A stretch of 64,000 nt of DNA from Bacteroidota bacterium. Lineage in GTDB: Bacteria > Bacteroidota > Bacteroidia > Bacteroidales > FEN-979. Below the pieces are notes generated by a model. The model was not told the DNA's origin and did not search any database. It was given only the letters and a program-made list of their open reading frames with translations. The stretch spans positions 1 to 64,000 of the forward strand of contig JAPLDH010000048.1 of NCBI GenBank assembly GCA_026391355.1, read 5' to 3'. A program made the translations under genes and the position numbers. Below, in pieces: positions 17,825 to 28,164 of the stretch (its first letter is position 1; every line of letters starts with the position of its first letter).

Positions 17825-17848
17825 CAAATTCTTTTAAGCTGCGGTTTT

Positions 17849-18325
17849 ATGTATCAACGAATACTGGATTTTTTATTCATTTCTGCAATTGTAGTTTCCT
17901 TTTCCGCATGCGGACATAACGGAAAACATGGTGAATCGATCTCTTCAGATGTTGTTACCAACCCGAATACGGCAAATGGGAAGTCAGATCCCAGTAAATT
18001 GCCGACTATCAAATTTGTAGAGGAGATCCATGATTTTGGAAAGATCCTTGAGGGTGAAACCGTTTCCTATTATTTTAAATTTACCAATACAGGAAAGTCT
18101 GATCTGCTGATCGCCGATGTGAATACCTCTTGCGGTTGTACCGTGTCAGATTATCCGAAACAACCCATTCGCCCCGGAAAGAGTAATTTTATCAAAGTAT
18201 CATTCAACAGCGCTGGAAAGCGCGGGTTCCAGACAAAAAATATTATCGTTGTAGCCAATACACAACCAAATTCCACCATGATCAGGATTAAGGCACAGGT
18301 GGTAAGCCCTGCGGGTGAGAAATAA
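17849..18325 (+). CDS. DUF1573 lipoprotein
   Basis: From the ATG at 17,849 the product is 158 aa with a hydrophobic leader and a lipobox ending FSAC, so it is probably a lipoprotein. An upstream TTG start would add a segment that spoils the signal peptide. The remainder is a DUF1573 domain, an Ig-like beta-sandwich common in Bacteroidota, with HDFGKILEGETVSYYFKFTN and CGCTVSDYPKQPIRPG. The family has no settled function, but resembles ASH/MSP-type adhesion or assembly domains. It is the first gene of a plus-strand run leading to yajC, though a repeat-filled 165-nt gap separates them. Confidence 0.75.
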   Translation: MYQRILDFLFISAIVVSFSACGHNGKHGESISSDVVTNPNTANGKSDPSKLPTIKFVEEIHDFGKILEGETVSYYFKFTNTGKSDLLIADVNTSCGCTVSDYPKQPIRPGKSNFIKVSFNSAGKRGFQTKNIIVVANTQPNSTMIRIKAQVVSPAGEK

Positions 18326-18329
18326 GACA

Positions 18330-18425
18330 TTAGTCGTAAGTTATAAGTCGTAAGTCGTAAGTTGTAAGTCGTTAGTCGTTAGTCGTTAGTTGTTAGTTTT
18401 TAGTTGCTAGTTGCTAACTTATTCG
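18330..18425. repeat. TAAGTCG/TTAGTCG heptamer array
   Basis: About twelve 7-mers (GTAAGTC changing to GTTAGTC, then GTTGCTA-like) fill the gap before yajC. Nothing else is seen in this gap apart from AT-rich sequence. Confidence 0.9.
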
Positions 18426-18490
18426 TCACCAATCACTGAAATAATAATTCGTAATCTTTAATCTTTAATTTTTATTTAACAAAATTACAT

Positions 18491-18820
18491 ATGACGTTAA
18501 CAAACATTTTATTAATGGCTCCCCAGGGAGGCCAGTCAGGATCACAAAGCGGTTGGTTATCATTCGTTCCGCTGTTGCTGATCGTAGTCGTGTTTTACCT
18601 CTTTTTTATCCGCCCTCAGATGAAACGGTCAAAAGACCAGAAAAAATTCAGGGAATCCCTTCAGAAAGGACAAAAAATCATCACCATTGGTGGAATTCAT
18701 GGGAGGATTGTCGAAATTCAGGAGACAACCGTTACCATTGAGGTTGAAAACGAAGTAAGGTTCAGGGTTGAAAAATCAGCCGTTGCAATTGACAGTACGC
18801 AGACGCTTGAAGCGAAGTAA
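18491..18820 (+). CDS. yajC: Preprotein translocase subunit YajC
   Basis: This 109-aa protein has one membrane helix (about residues 22-41, VPLLLIVVVFYLFFIRPQ) and a cytoplasmic domain with KKFRESLQKGQKIITIGGIHGRI, the YajC hallmark. It associates with SecDF-YidC to help protein export. The short Gly/Gln-rich N-terminus is common in Bacteroidota YajC. It is followed by the YbbR-like and coaE genes on the same strand. Confidence 0.93.
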   Translation: MTLTNILLMAPQGGQSGSQSGWLSFVPLLLIVVVFYLFFIRPQMKRSKDQKKFRESLQKGQKIITIGGIHGRIVEIQETTVTIEVENEVRFRVEKSAVAIDSTQTLEAK

Positions 18821-18856
18821 GAGAGGCACAAAGGCACAAAGTAAAAACGGAACAAA

Positions 18857-19453
18857 GTGACAAAGTTACAAAGTCACAAAGGTGAAAAGGTTCGGAATCA
18901 GTTTTTTATATTCGTGCTTTGTCTTGTTATTTCTCTCTTCCTATGGATGCTGGTTAGGTTATCAAAAGATTATTCTTATACGATCGATTACGGGATAACC
19001 TACACCCAAATCCCTGAAAATCTTCGCATGGTTAGTTTCACTGATACTGTAATGACCTTGCAGATGAAGGTTCAGGGATTTGATTTTTTTACAGAAAGGA
19101 TCCTTAAATCACCCTACCGGAAAACGGAAATAAGCCTGAAAAATATCAGGTTAAAACCATCCGGAAAGTATCTCACAGGATACATGACAACAATGGAAAT
19201 CGGGAAGGAAATTGCTTTACAAACAAACATTACGCATGAAGTATATGCAGCATTACCTGATACCCTTTTTTTCAGATTCGAAAGGATTCCATTACAAAAG
19301 GTAACGACGGTTTTACCGCAAACCACTGATAACGGGATCGGACAACCCCGTTTCGACACCATTATTTTCATCCACGACAGTGCAATGAAAGCCAGGATCA
19401 AATCGGTAATTGAAAAAGAGGCCCGGGACAATCCTGACAATAAAAAACAATGA
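18857..19453 (+). CDS. YbbR-like membrane-anchored protein
   Basis: The product (198 aa) has one N-terminal membrane helix (about residues 15-35) and an extracytoplasmic part with YbbR-type strands (DYGITYTQIPENLRMV, VMTLQMKVQGFDFF). YbbR/CdaR proteins in Firmicutes regulate the diadenylate cyclase CdaA, but no cdaA is visible here, so the role is open. The usable start is a GTG inside an AAAGTGACAAAGT repeat, and the first eight residues are repeat-encoded. The true start could be slightly downstream. Its last codons overlap coaE by 4 nt (ATGA), indicating translational coupling. Confidence 0.6.
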   Translation: MTKLQSHKGEKVRNQFFIFVLCLVISLFLWMLVRLSKDYSYTIDYGITYTQIPENLRMVSFTDTVMTLQMKVQGFDFFTERILKSPYRKTEISLKNIRLKPSGKYLTGYMTTMEIGKEIALQTNITHEVYAALPDTLFFRFERIPLQKVTTVLPQTTDNGIGQPRFDTIIFIHDSAMKARIKSVIEKEARDNPDNKKQ

Positions 19454-20052
19454 TCAGGATTGGCCTTACCGGAAATATGGGCAGTGGAAAAAGTCTTGTT
19501 TCAAAGATCTTTTCCCAACTTGGTGTTCCTGTATTCAATGCGGATTATGAATCGAAAAAGTTTCTTGCTGACAAAGGGGTGAAACTGAAACTCCTTTCAC
19601 TTTTTAGTACAGGTATTCTGGATAAACAGGGCGAAATAAATAAAAAAACAATTGCCTCCCTTATTTTTTCTGATACCACTTCCCTGATGCGTGTTAATGC
19701 CATTCTCCATCCTTTGGTGATGAACGAATTCATGACCTGGTGCAATATTCATCACGATGCTCCATATGTGATTCTTGAAGCTGCCATTATTTTTGAAAGT
19801 CATATGGAGAAAGAATTTGATGGAATTATTTATATAACCTGTCCGAAGGAACAGGCCATTCTCAGGATCATAGAACGCGATCATGCCGGCCGTGAAGATA
19901 TCCTGTCACGGATGAAATATCAATGGGATGATGAGAAGAAAATCACGTTTTCCCAATACGTCATTCAAAATGATGATCAAAAGTTGATACTTCCCAGGGT
20001 TATTGAAATTCATAGAACAATTCTTGATACCCTATTCAATGATTCCCAATAA
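19450..20052 (+). CDS. coaE: Dephospho-CoA kinase
   Basis: The 200-aa P-loop kinase performs the last step of coenzyme A synthesis, phosphorylating the 3'-hydroxyl of dephospho-CoA. The Walker A motif is GNMGSGKSLV (residues 8-17), followed by the VFNADYESKK substrate loop, HPLVMNEF and a VVxxP-like ITCPKEQ segment. Length is as expected. The ATG overlaps the stop of the YbbR-like gene, and the next gene starts 3 nt after its stop, so at least three genes form one operon. Confidence 0.94.
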   Translation: MIRIGLTGNMGSGKSLVSKIFSQLGVPVFNADYESKKFLADKGVKLKLLSLFSTGILDKQGEINKKTIASLIFSDTTSLMRVNAILHPLVMNEFMTWCNIHHDAPYVILEAAIIFESHMEKEFDGIIYITCPKEQAILRIIERDHAGREDILSRMKYQWDDEKKITFSQYVIQNDDQKLILPRVIEIHRTILDTLFNDSQ

Positions 20053-20055
20053 CCG

Positions 20056-20580
20056 ATGCAGCCAAGAAAACTGAAGTTCATCCTGCTTATTTTTTTTACA
20101 CTTTTCTGGCTGATCCCTGATTTATTTGCGGACAAGGAAAGGACGGTTTCAGATTCCGTTAATATATCGGGACTGGCTTTTGGTATGGGGATCTCAGAGG
20201 TTCAGTTTACTTTTTATACAATTCCTCAGTTTGAGATCATCTACTTTTCCAAACTAAAGTTTTGGGTATTATCACCCATGGCCGGGATGATGGTCAATAC
20301 TGTTTCCGGTTATTATATGTTCATTGGGGTTTCCCTCCCGATAAATATTGCACGTGGGATCTTACTGCGCCCTACTTTTTCACCCGGTTATTACTTTTTC
20401 GGTGAGGGTACAAATCTTGGGAATCCGGTGGAATTCAGATCAGGAATTGAACTTTCATTCGATATCCGGAAAAAGATCCGGTTAGGGTTCGACTTTAACC
20501 ATGTTTCAAATGCAGGTCTGGGAAAGCTAAACCCGGGGATGGAAACCATGGCATTGTTTCTTGTTGTTCCAATTCCCTGA
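20056..20580 (+). CDS. PagL-like lipid A 3-O-deacylase family outer-membrane protein
   Basis: The 174-aa product has a signal peptide (about residues 1-25, cut near LFADK) followed by amphipathic beta-strand patterns fitting a small beta-barrel. Near the C-terminus it shows FNHVSNAGLGKLNPGMET, in which H149, S151 and E163 have the same spacing as the His-Ser-Glu triad of Pseudomonas PagL (H126, S128, E140). This supports an outer-membrane lipid A 3-O-deacylase or related acyl hydrolase. It is a sequence-motif assignment; overall identity to PagL could not be measured. It follows coaE by 3 nt. Confidence 0.6.
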   Translation: MQPRKLKFILLIFFTLFWLIPDLFADKERTVSDSVNISGLAFGMGISEVQFTFYTIPQFEIIYFSKLKFWVLSPMAGMMVNTVSGYYMFIGVSLPINIARGILLRPTFSPGYYFFGEGTNLGNPVEFRSGIELSFDIRKKIRLGFDFNHVSNAGLGKLNPGMETMALFLVVPIP

Positions 20581-20623
20581 TGTGACAGGAAAATTCCTTA
20601 TTTTTACCAGGTAATCTGACATT

Positions 20624-21367
20624 ATGAACACCCTCCGGATCTCAGCCGTTTCTTATCTGAACACAATCCCGTTTGTTTACGGTATCCTGGAATCCGGGTT
20701 TCTCAGGGATTTCAGGCTGGAGCTGGATGTTCCTTCTGTTTGCAGCAGGAAACTGCTGGCCGGTGAGGTCGATATTGCACTTGTCCCGGTTGGCGCCATC
20801 CCCGACTTCGATCATTATCATCTCATTGATGGTTATTGCATCGGTGCGGTGAGTAGGGTCAGGACGGTTTTACTTCTCAGTCATGTGCCCCTGGAAAAGA
20901 TCAGTAAAATACACCTTGACTGGGATTCAAGAACGTCAGTTAAACTCGTACAGGTACTGGCTAAAAAATTCTGGCACATCCATCCCGAATGGATCCCGCT
21001 TCAATCGGGTGATGCGGAACAACCAGGGGTAACTGAGTCCCTGGTTGCGATCGGGGATAAGACATTTGAACTGGCTTCCCGCTTCGAATATATTTATGAC
21101 CTTGCCGAAGAATGGATCCGGTTCACCTCTCTGCCATTTGTATTTGCCGTCTGGATGTCGAAAGAACCACTTCCTGAGGATATCCTCCATTCATTCAATA
21201 AAGCGTTGGAATTTGGTGTGAATCATAAAAAGGAGACCATTCAGTTTTTCAGCAGCAAGATCCAGCCGGGAATCGATCCTTATGGTTATCTCAGCAATAA
21301 TATCTCATTCATCTTCGACGATGCCAAGAAAAAAGGGCTGAAATTGTTCCTGTCCCTTATTAAATAA
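20624..21367 (+). CDS. mqnA: Chorismate dehydratase, menaquinone (futalosine) pathway
   Basis: The 247-aa product matches MqnA: the N-terminal ISAVSYLNTIPFVYGI, the LVPVGAIP segment and the SRVRTVLLLS strand of the periplasmic-binding-like fold. MqnA dehydrates chorismate to 3-enolpyruvylbenzoate, the first step of the futalosine route to menaquinone. This implies a respiratory quinone made without the classical men genes. The gene is 43 nt after the PagL-like gene and may share its transcript. Converges with yidC. Confidence 0.92.
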   Translation: MNTLRISAVSYLNTIPFVYGILESGFLRDFRLELDVPSVCSRKLLAGEVDIALVPVGAIPDFDHYHLIDGYCIGAVSRVRTVLLLSHVPLEKISKIHLDWDSRTSVKLVQVLAKKFWHIHPEWIPLQSGDAEQPGVTESLVAIGDKTFELASRFEYIYDLAEEWIRFTSLPFVFAVWMSKEPLPEDILHSFNKALEFGVNHKKETIQFFSSKIQPGIDPYGYLSNNISFIFDDAKKKGLKLFLSLIK

Positions 21368-21426
21368 AAGGATAAGAAAACTTAGTTTTCGCTGATTTTT
21401 AGTCAACCCCACTATAAAGAATCCTG

Positions 21427-23367
21427 CTATTTTTTTCCGGCGTATCCTCTCTGTTTGGCCATATTTTCAAGCCGTTTCTGAAATCCGGACTTCTTTACAG
21501 CTTTCTTTTTATTTTCCTGAATCTGGGCATGAAGCTTATCTTCATCAATGGTGGCCCTGATGATATAAATCTGTGCAAAAGTGAGGAGGTTAGCAAGTAA
21601 ATAATAATAACTCAGGCCGGAAGAGTAATCATTGAACCAAAAGAGGAACATAGCCGGCATAAGGTACATCATGGTTTTCATCCCAGGCATCTGGGTTTGT
21701 GTGGAACCCATCATCTGGTCATTGATGCGTGTATAAAAAATGCTCGAGATCGTCATCAGTAATGCAAACAAACTTACATGATCACCATAAGCAGGAATAC
21801 GGAAACCATTTGGGAATGTCCAGATGGCATCATAGGAAGAAAGATCCTTTGCCCAGAGGAATGCCTGCTGCCTGAGCTCAATGGATGACGGGAAAAACCG
21901 GAACATGGCAAAAAGGATCGGCATCTGCAATAACAAGGGGATACATCCGGCCATTGGGTTAACACCGGCTTTTTTGTATAACTCCATTGTAGCCGATTGT
22001 TTCTTCATAGCATCCTCTTTTTTCGGATACCTTTTGGTTATCTCTTCGATATCCGGTTTCAAAGCGCGCATTTTTGCCGAAGACTTGTAAGTTTTAAAAG
22101 CGATCGGGAAAAGGACGGTTTTCAGTAGAATGGTAAGGATCAGGATGATGATCCCATAATTCCAGCCGAAATTTCCAAAAAAGTTGAAGACAGGGATCAC
22201 CGCGTAAATATTGATCCAGGCCATCAGAAAAAAGCCCCATCCAAGAGGTATCTGACGTTCAAGATCAAGATGATACGATTTCAGGGTCCTGAATTTATTC
22301 GGGCCGAAATAGAGCGCCATCCCTACACTCTGAATTTCCGGGGTAAAGGGTATGCCAATCTCGGCCGACATGGACTTCAGGTGGTTACCATTCCCTGCTA
22401 ACGTGGTAACTTTGACCCGGGGTTCACTAAAAAAATTATCGGCAATGATGGTTGAAGAAAAGAATTGTTGATTGAAAGAGATCCACTTTATTCTTTCATT
22501 TTTAAGCATCTTCTCATCATCCTTCGATTCTTTTAAATTGTCAACCTTATCTTCGAAATACTTGTAATAAACAGTGGTATTTCTTCTTTCCATATCCAGG
22601 CTTTTTTCCTGCCGGTTCAGGTTTTCGTCCCAGTTCAGAACGAGGTATTTCGTATTCGGATCGATGATTCCGGTCATTGATACAAAGTTGACCCGATAGC
22701 CCAGCATATAATCATTTCCCCGCAGGGTATATGTATATTCAATGTATTTATCGGGGCTGTGGAGTGAATCATCTGCATCAGGGTATAGTCGCATGGTGAA
22801 CTGAACTGAATCTTTACCGGAAACTTTCAACTGCGTTGTGCCCTCAACAGGTTTATTCTTTACAAATGGTTTGAAGTAAAGGTGGTTGGTATTAATCAGT
22901 CTGTTATTTGAAAAGAAGGTGTACCCAAAATTCACGGAGTCATTAAAAAGAACAAGCGGGTGTTTATCCCAGCTTTTATAGTTCTTAAGCTCAACATAAT
23001 CAATCTTGCCTCCTTCGGCAGAGACCCTGATCTTCATCAGGTCATTTTCGATTGTATAATGTTTATTAACACCTGTGGCTGATCCTGCAAAAGCACCCAA
23101 TTGCTCTTTCAGTTTTGATAATGAGGCCAGTGTGCTGTCGACCGGTTTCTCCTGCGTAGTCTGGGATTCTTTATGACTGTTATCCATGACCTTTGAAACT
23201 GCCTGTACCCGGATGACCGAATCCTGTTTTACCCTGTTGACGTATGCGATAGAGTCAGCATGTCTTTTCTGCGCTTCCAGCTCTTTTTTTGATGGAGTCA
23301 TCCATAAGCTGTAACCGATGAAAATTGCAAAGATTAATACCAGCCCGATTACTGTATTTCTGTTCAT
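21427..23367 (-). CDS. yidC: Membrane protein insertase YidC
   Basis: The 646-aa protein has the Gram-negative YidC layout: an N-terminal membrane anchor (residues 5-23), a large periplasmic beta-sandwich domain (about 60-360) and five C-terminal helices beginning near residue 375 (GWGFFLMAWINIYAVIPVF). The conserved hydrophilic-groove arginine region (TYKSSAKMRALKPDIEEI) and NPMAGCIPLLLQMPILFAMF are present. It inserts and folds inner-membrane proteins, alone or with SecYEG-YajC. It starts 25 nt after the pyrG stop on the same strand, so pyrG-yidC is a likely operon. Confidence 0.95.
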   Translation of the reverse strand: MNRNTVIGLVLIFAIFIGYSLWMTPSKKELEAQKRHADSIAYVNRVKQDSVIRVQAVSKVMDNSHKESQTTQEKPVDSTLASLSKLKEQLGAFAGSATGVNKHYTIENDLMKIRVSAEGGKIDYVELKNYKSWDKHPLVLFNDSVNFGYTFFSNNRLINTNHLYFKPFVKNKPVEGTTQLKVSGKDSVQFTMRLYPDADDSLHSPDKYIEYTYTLRGNDYMLGYRVNFVSMTGIIDPNTKYLVLNWDENLNRQEKSLDMERRNTTVYYKYFEDKVDNLKESKDDEKMLKNERIKWISFNQQFFSSTIIADNFFSEPRVKVTTLAGNGNHLKSMSAEIGIPFTPEIQSVGMALYFGPNKFRTLKSYHLDLERQIPLGWGFFLMAWINIYAVIPVFNFFGNFGWNYGIIILILTILLKTVLFPIAFKTYKSSAKMRALKPDIEEITKRYPKKEDAMKKQSATMELYKKAGVNPMAGCIPLLLQMPILFAMFRFFPSSIELRQQAFLWAKDLSSYDAIWTFPNGFRIPAYGDHVSLFALLMTISSIFYTRINDQMMGSTQTQMPGMKTMMYLMPAMFLFWFNDYSSGLSYYYLLANLLTFAQIYIIRATIDEDKLHAQIQENKKKAVKKSGFQKRLENMAKQRGYAGKK

Positions 23368-23392
23368 TGATTATTAAAATAAATTGCTATGA

Positions 23393-25066
<1,674 letters not shown>

Positions 25067-25097
25067 TTAACATACTACCGGAAATTTAGCGATTATT

Positions 25098-25925
25098 CTA
25101 ATGACACTTCTTCTGGAGGAACTCTTCATAATTCAACCTTCGCTTGATGGCAAGAATTTCTGTGGCAATTTCCTCGATGGGTTTATTTGTTACACTAACC
25201 ACAGGCCATTGGTACTGATTGAAAATGCTGTTTGAATAATTAAGCTCCCTCCTGACATATTCAATGGAGGAATATTCCCCGGTATTCCCTCCCAGGTGTT
25301 CCTGCCTGACAGACCGTAGTGTGGAAAGATCATGAGGGTGTGTGATCAGTCCGAAAACGTGGCCCAAGGGCAATTGGCTGATTACTTCCGGTGGAGTAAC
25401 ACCGAGAACGATAGGGTAATTGGCAACAAACCATCCCTTAAACGCAAGGTATATGCTTAGCGGGGTTTTAAATGTCCGTGAAACCCCGACCAGGAGGATC
25501 TCTGACTTTTCATATTCATAGTAGCGCTGACCGTCATCATGCATAAATGCAAACTGCATCGAATCGATCCGTTTGAAATATTCCTTGTTCAGGCGATAGA
25601 AAAGTCCGGGTTCTTCTGAGGGAGAATTTGCAAGGTGGTGGGAAAGCCGCGATAATAAAGGTCCCATCAGATCGATTGCATCGATATTATGAATACGGCT
25701 TGTCCTCACAAGGTTCTCACGAAGCACTTCCGAAACAAGTGTGTGGACAATAATCCCCTTCGCTTCATCCACTTCCTTGACAATTTCCTCGATCTGTTGC
25801 TCTTTTCGTATCTCCTGTTTCATGACAATTTCAACACGGGCATTCGGAAACTGTGTCAACGCAGCCATCAGTATCTGCTCTGCTGTTCTTCCGGTTCCGT
25901 CGGAAACCACAAATATCTTTTCCAT
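25098..25925 (-). CDS. Pyruvate, phosphate dikinase regulatory protein (PPSR/DUF299)
   Basis: The 275-aa product is a bifunctional serine/threonine kinase-phosphorylase family member. It starts FVVSDGTGRTAE and has the ADP/P-loop-like segment GVSRTFKTPLSIYLAF near residue 150. Members use ADP to inactivate, and phosphate to reactivate, pyruvate phosphate dikinase or PEP synthase by acting on an active-site Thr. The target gene is not in this window, so PPDK is assumed from the PPDK-using habit of anaerobic Bacteroidota. It is a single gene, 74 nt before pyrG. Confidence 0.9.
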   Translation of the reverse strand: MEKIFVVSDGTGRTAEQILMAALTQFPNARVEIVMKQEIRKEQQIEEIVKEVDEAKGIIVHTLVSEVLRENLVRTSRIHNIDAIDLMGPLLSRLSHHLANSPSEEPGLFYRLNKEYFKRIDSMQFAFMHDDGQRYYEYEKSEILLVGVSRTFKTPLSIYLAFKGWFVANYPIVLGVTPPEVISQLPLGHVFGLITHPHDLSTLRSVRQEHLGGNTGEYSSIEYVRRELNYSNSIFNQYQWPVVSVTNKPIEEIATEILAIKRRLNYEEFLQKKCH

Positions 25926-26007
25926 AATATAAAAAATTAATTCGTCTCCCCGGTATTGGTTCTGAAAAAGGGAATAGGCAACTTCTGACGGCCTAATGCC
26001 AGACCCA

Positions 26008-26418
26008 TTATAAATTGATAAAATCCTGAGCAGTTAAAACTGCTATTTGTGCTTTTCTATAATCTTTCAAATTTCTAGTTAATAGTACTTCAATATCGTT
26101 TTGCAAGGCTGAATAATATTGTATTGCATCTTCGAAGTCCGGGAACTCAGAATTAAGTGCCAGGTCAATTATCTTATCATTTAAGGGTGTTATATAAATG
26201 AGAACTTTTAACTTTCTTAGAATCTCTTTCGCTTCTTCATCAGATCTTTGTTTTGAAATCAAATCATGAATATTTGCTAAGGATAATGCTGAAATAAAAA
26301 TTTGAACTTTACCCTCATCTGCCAATGTAAACAATTGGGCTGCTGCCAAATAAAATGGGTCCCTCTTTCCAATAAGATCATAAATTATATCTGTATCTAC
26401 AAAAACCTTCTTCTTCAT
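26008..26418 (-). CDS. PIN-domain toxin
   Basis: The 136-aa protein has the PIN fold acidic pattern: VFVDTDIIYDLI at the N-terminus (Asp8 and Asp10), a middle acidic residue and a C-terminal DFEDAIQYYSA segment. This makes it a likely Mg-dependent ribonuclease toxin of the VapC type. Its ATG overlaps the antitoxin stop by 4 nt, the usual coupled layout. The pair sits beside a decayed gene, consistent with an acquired module. The RNA target is unknown. Confidence 0.8.
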   Translation of the reverse strand: MKKKVFVDTDIIYDLIGKRDPFYLAAAQLFTLADEGKVQIFISALSLANIHDLISKQRSDEEAKEILRKLKVLIYITPLNDKIIDLALNSEFPDFEDAIQYYSALQNDIEVLLTRNLKDYRKAQIAVLTAQDFINL

Positions 26419-26660
26419 AAATACTTTTCAGTTATATGTTCTTGATATTTCTCTTTGGGATTTTCATTTTCTGACAAATGAATTAAACCACTTAATGCCT
26501 GAACCAAAGGAGAGATTTTCTTAATAGATTTTGATTCTTGCGTTATAGCTGATAAATAATTCTCAATCAATTTTGATAAACTGGTTTTATGGTCATTTGC
26601 ATATTTTTTTGCCTCCTCAATAACCTTCTTTTTAAGTCTTAATGTTAATTTGGTTTCCAT
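26415..26660 (-). CDS. Antitoxin (DUF6364-like) of the PIN toxin
   Basis: The 81-aa protein begins METKLTLRLKKKVIEEAKKYA followed by HKTSLSKLIENYL. This is a short strand plus two helices, the ribbon-helix-helix-like pattern seen in DUF6364 antitoxins that pair with PIN toxins in Bacteroidota. The Lys-rich C-terminal half probably wraps the toxin. It is the first gene of the two-gene unit and likely represses its own promoter. Confidence 0.75.
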   Translation of the reverse strand: METKLTLRLKKKVIEEAKKYANDHKTSLSKLIENYLSAITQESKSIKKISPLVQALSGLIHLSENENPKEKYQEHITEKYL

Positions 26661-26680
26661 TATATTATAAATTAGGCGTA

Positions 26681-26711
26681 CAAAGGTACAATATTAATAC
26701 GGCAATGTCAA
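26681..26711 (-). promoter_or_regulatory. Promoter of the toxin-antitoxin pair (TTG-N20-TACCTTTG)
   Basis: On the minus strand TTG (26,709-26,711) and TACCTTTG (26,681-26,688) are separated by exactly 20 nt. The GTAC-containing half-sites around it (CGTACAAAGGTAC and CGTACAACC) could be antitoxin operators, which is only a guess. Confidence 0.55.
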
Positions 26712-26759
26712 GGACAATGTTTGTTTGTCGTACAACCTTTTCTAAAATGTACTGTGTCG

Positions 26760-26939
26760 CTAATTCAACAGTGTTTTCATTTTACATCTGTATATATTAA
26801 TTTTCATCATGCTTGTCAGTCGTTTGGTTATCTGATATTTTTTTGACCCTCTATCATATTCATAATACTCAGTTATATAATTCCAATTACAATGCGTATT
26901 AGCCTTAATATCTATCGCATCAGAGAACATTTTATCCAC
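26760..26939 (-). pseudogene. Short ORF or gene remnant, 59 codons
   Basis: A minus-strand frame stays open from about 26,983 to a TAG at 26,760-26,762. From a GTG at 26,939 it would give 59 aa, including CNWNYITEYYEYDRGSKKYQ, which reads like real protein and loosely recalls the C-terminal part of YD-repeat proteins such as the one at 6,968. There is no good start codon, and its 5' side abuts the end of the phosphatase gene. I take it as the 3' remnant of a lost gene; a functional small protein is less likely. Confidence 0.45.
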
Positions 26940-26976
26940 TGATTTTGTTATAATTTTATCTTTTGAGTTTAGAATT

Positions 26977-28161
26977 TTAGTAAAACCTCATCTTCACCTC
27001 CTTAAGGAACTTCTCCTCCAGCACCCTGGCAATCCTGTGTATCACGGTTCTTCGTAACTCAAGTTCGACAGGAAGCGACGGATCCTGGTGGGCAACGTTG
27101 ATCTTTGTCCCTACCTGGAAATGTATCTCATCGCTCTCCAGCAAGCGTCTGACTATCTCATCTGCGGGACCTTTCCCAAGCTTTGTTGCCTGGGAATATG
27201 CCTTAAGTATTTCATTCACTTTGCTCAGGGTGAGGATTCCTTCCGTAATGATTTCAACACCTTCCATGTGGGCAACGGGAGGAAGGTCGATATCTGAAAT
27301 TTCATTTGAATCGGTGATCTCCCGATTGAGTTCCCTTGCCAGGAGATCAGCCGTAGTAGCACCGCAGATGATCTTCTTCCCTGTGAATTCATCAAAAAGC
27401 CTCGCAAATTCCAGATCATCGGTTTCTTCCAGCGGCGGACCCGTGCAGATCAATAGTTTTCTCGGATCCCTGAAATAGATCACCCCGCAGCTCATGTCAT
27501 CCTTCGGAAAGAAATTATCATTCAGATTCGCACGGCTGATGACCTTTGTCGATAATTTTACGGCAGAGATATCATTCTCCTCCTTTACCACTTCCCTGAT
27601 CAGCATCGAGAAATTTTCTTCACCCCAACCCATCGGATATTTCTCAGAACCCAGTCCTGACTGGGTTACGCCATCTGTACAGAAAATGATCCTGTCCTCT
27701 TTTTCAGCGGTAAATGTGCAGCCCAGGATCTCTTTTTCCCGGTGTTTCTCCGATTCCAGCACAATGCCGTTCCATTCCGGTTCAAAGGGTCTTGAACCTG
27801 TAAGGATCAGTGTTTTGGGATTCTCATATTCAAGGATTCTGACAATCCCCTCTGCATCGATCTCAATGATGGTAAACGTTGCGTAATTGGTTTCTTTCAC
27901 GCTGTCGACCGGCAGAGTTCTCATGATGATCCCTGCAATTTTTTCAGCGCTCTTGTGTTCCTGTGTGAAATTCACAGCCAGGGTAGCCGTGAGTGTAGCC
28001 AGGATGTTGGCTTTAATCCCATGGCCGATCCCATCAGAAAGTACTATGATCAGCCTGCCTTCCTCCTTGATCCTTCTGGAAAGGAAGACATCACCGCAAA
28101 CCCTTTCGTCAGCATGGTTCTTTTGCAGGCAATTGACCTCTATGTAAAAATCCCGTTCCAT
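26977..28161 (-). CDS. SpoIIE/PP2C-type phosphatase linked to the sensory hydrogenase
   Basis: The 394-aa product has the SpoIIE PP2C core: GDVF with Asp24 and VLSDGIGHG with Asp43 as Mn/Mg ligands, then FCTDGVTQSG further on. It should dephosphorylate Ser/Thr residues, perhaps on an anti-anti-sigma-like partner. It starts 3 nt after the stop of the PAS-type sensory hydrogenase, so the two are co-transcribed. In the literature, group C [FeFe] sensors of the C3 type are found next to such phosphatases. I infer that H2 sensing controls its activity. Its partner protein is not in the window. Confidence 0.82.
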   Translation of the reverse strand: MERDFYIEVNCLQKNHADERVCGDVFLSRRIKEEGRLIIVLSDGIGHGIKANILATLTATLAVNFTQEHKSAEKIAGIIMRTLPVDSVKETNYATFTIIEIDAEGIVRILEYENPKTLILTGSRPFEPEWNGIVLESEKHREKEILGCTFTAEKEDRIIFCTDGVTQSGLGSEKYPMGWGEENFSMLIREVVKEENDISAVKLSTKVISRANLNDNFFPKDDMSCGVIYFRDPRKLLICTGPPLEETDDLEFARLFDEFTGKKIICGATTADLLARELNREITDSNEISDIDLPPVAHMEGVEIITEGILTLSKVNEILKAYSQATKLGKGPADEIVRRLLESDEIHFQVGTKINVAHQDPSLPVELELRRTVIHRIARVLEEKFLKEVKMRFY

Positions 28162-28164
28162 GGC

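Noticed and set aside
17789-17848. TTG start of the DUF1573 gene
   Set aside because: The ATG at 17,849 gives a proper lipoprotein signal and follows the -7 box.
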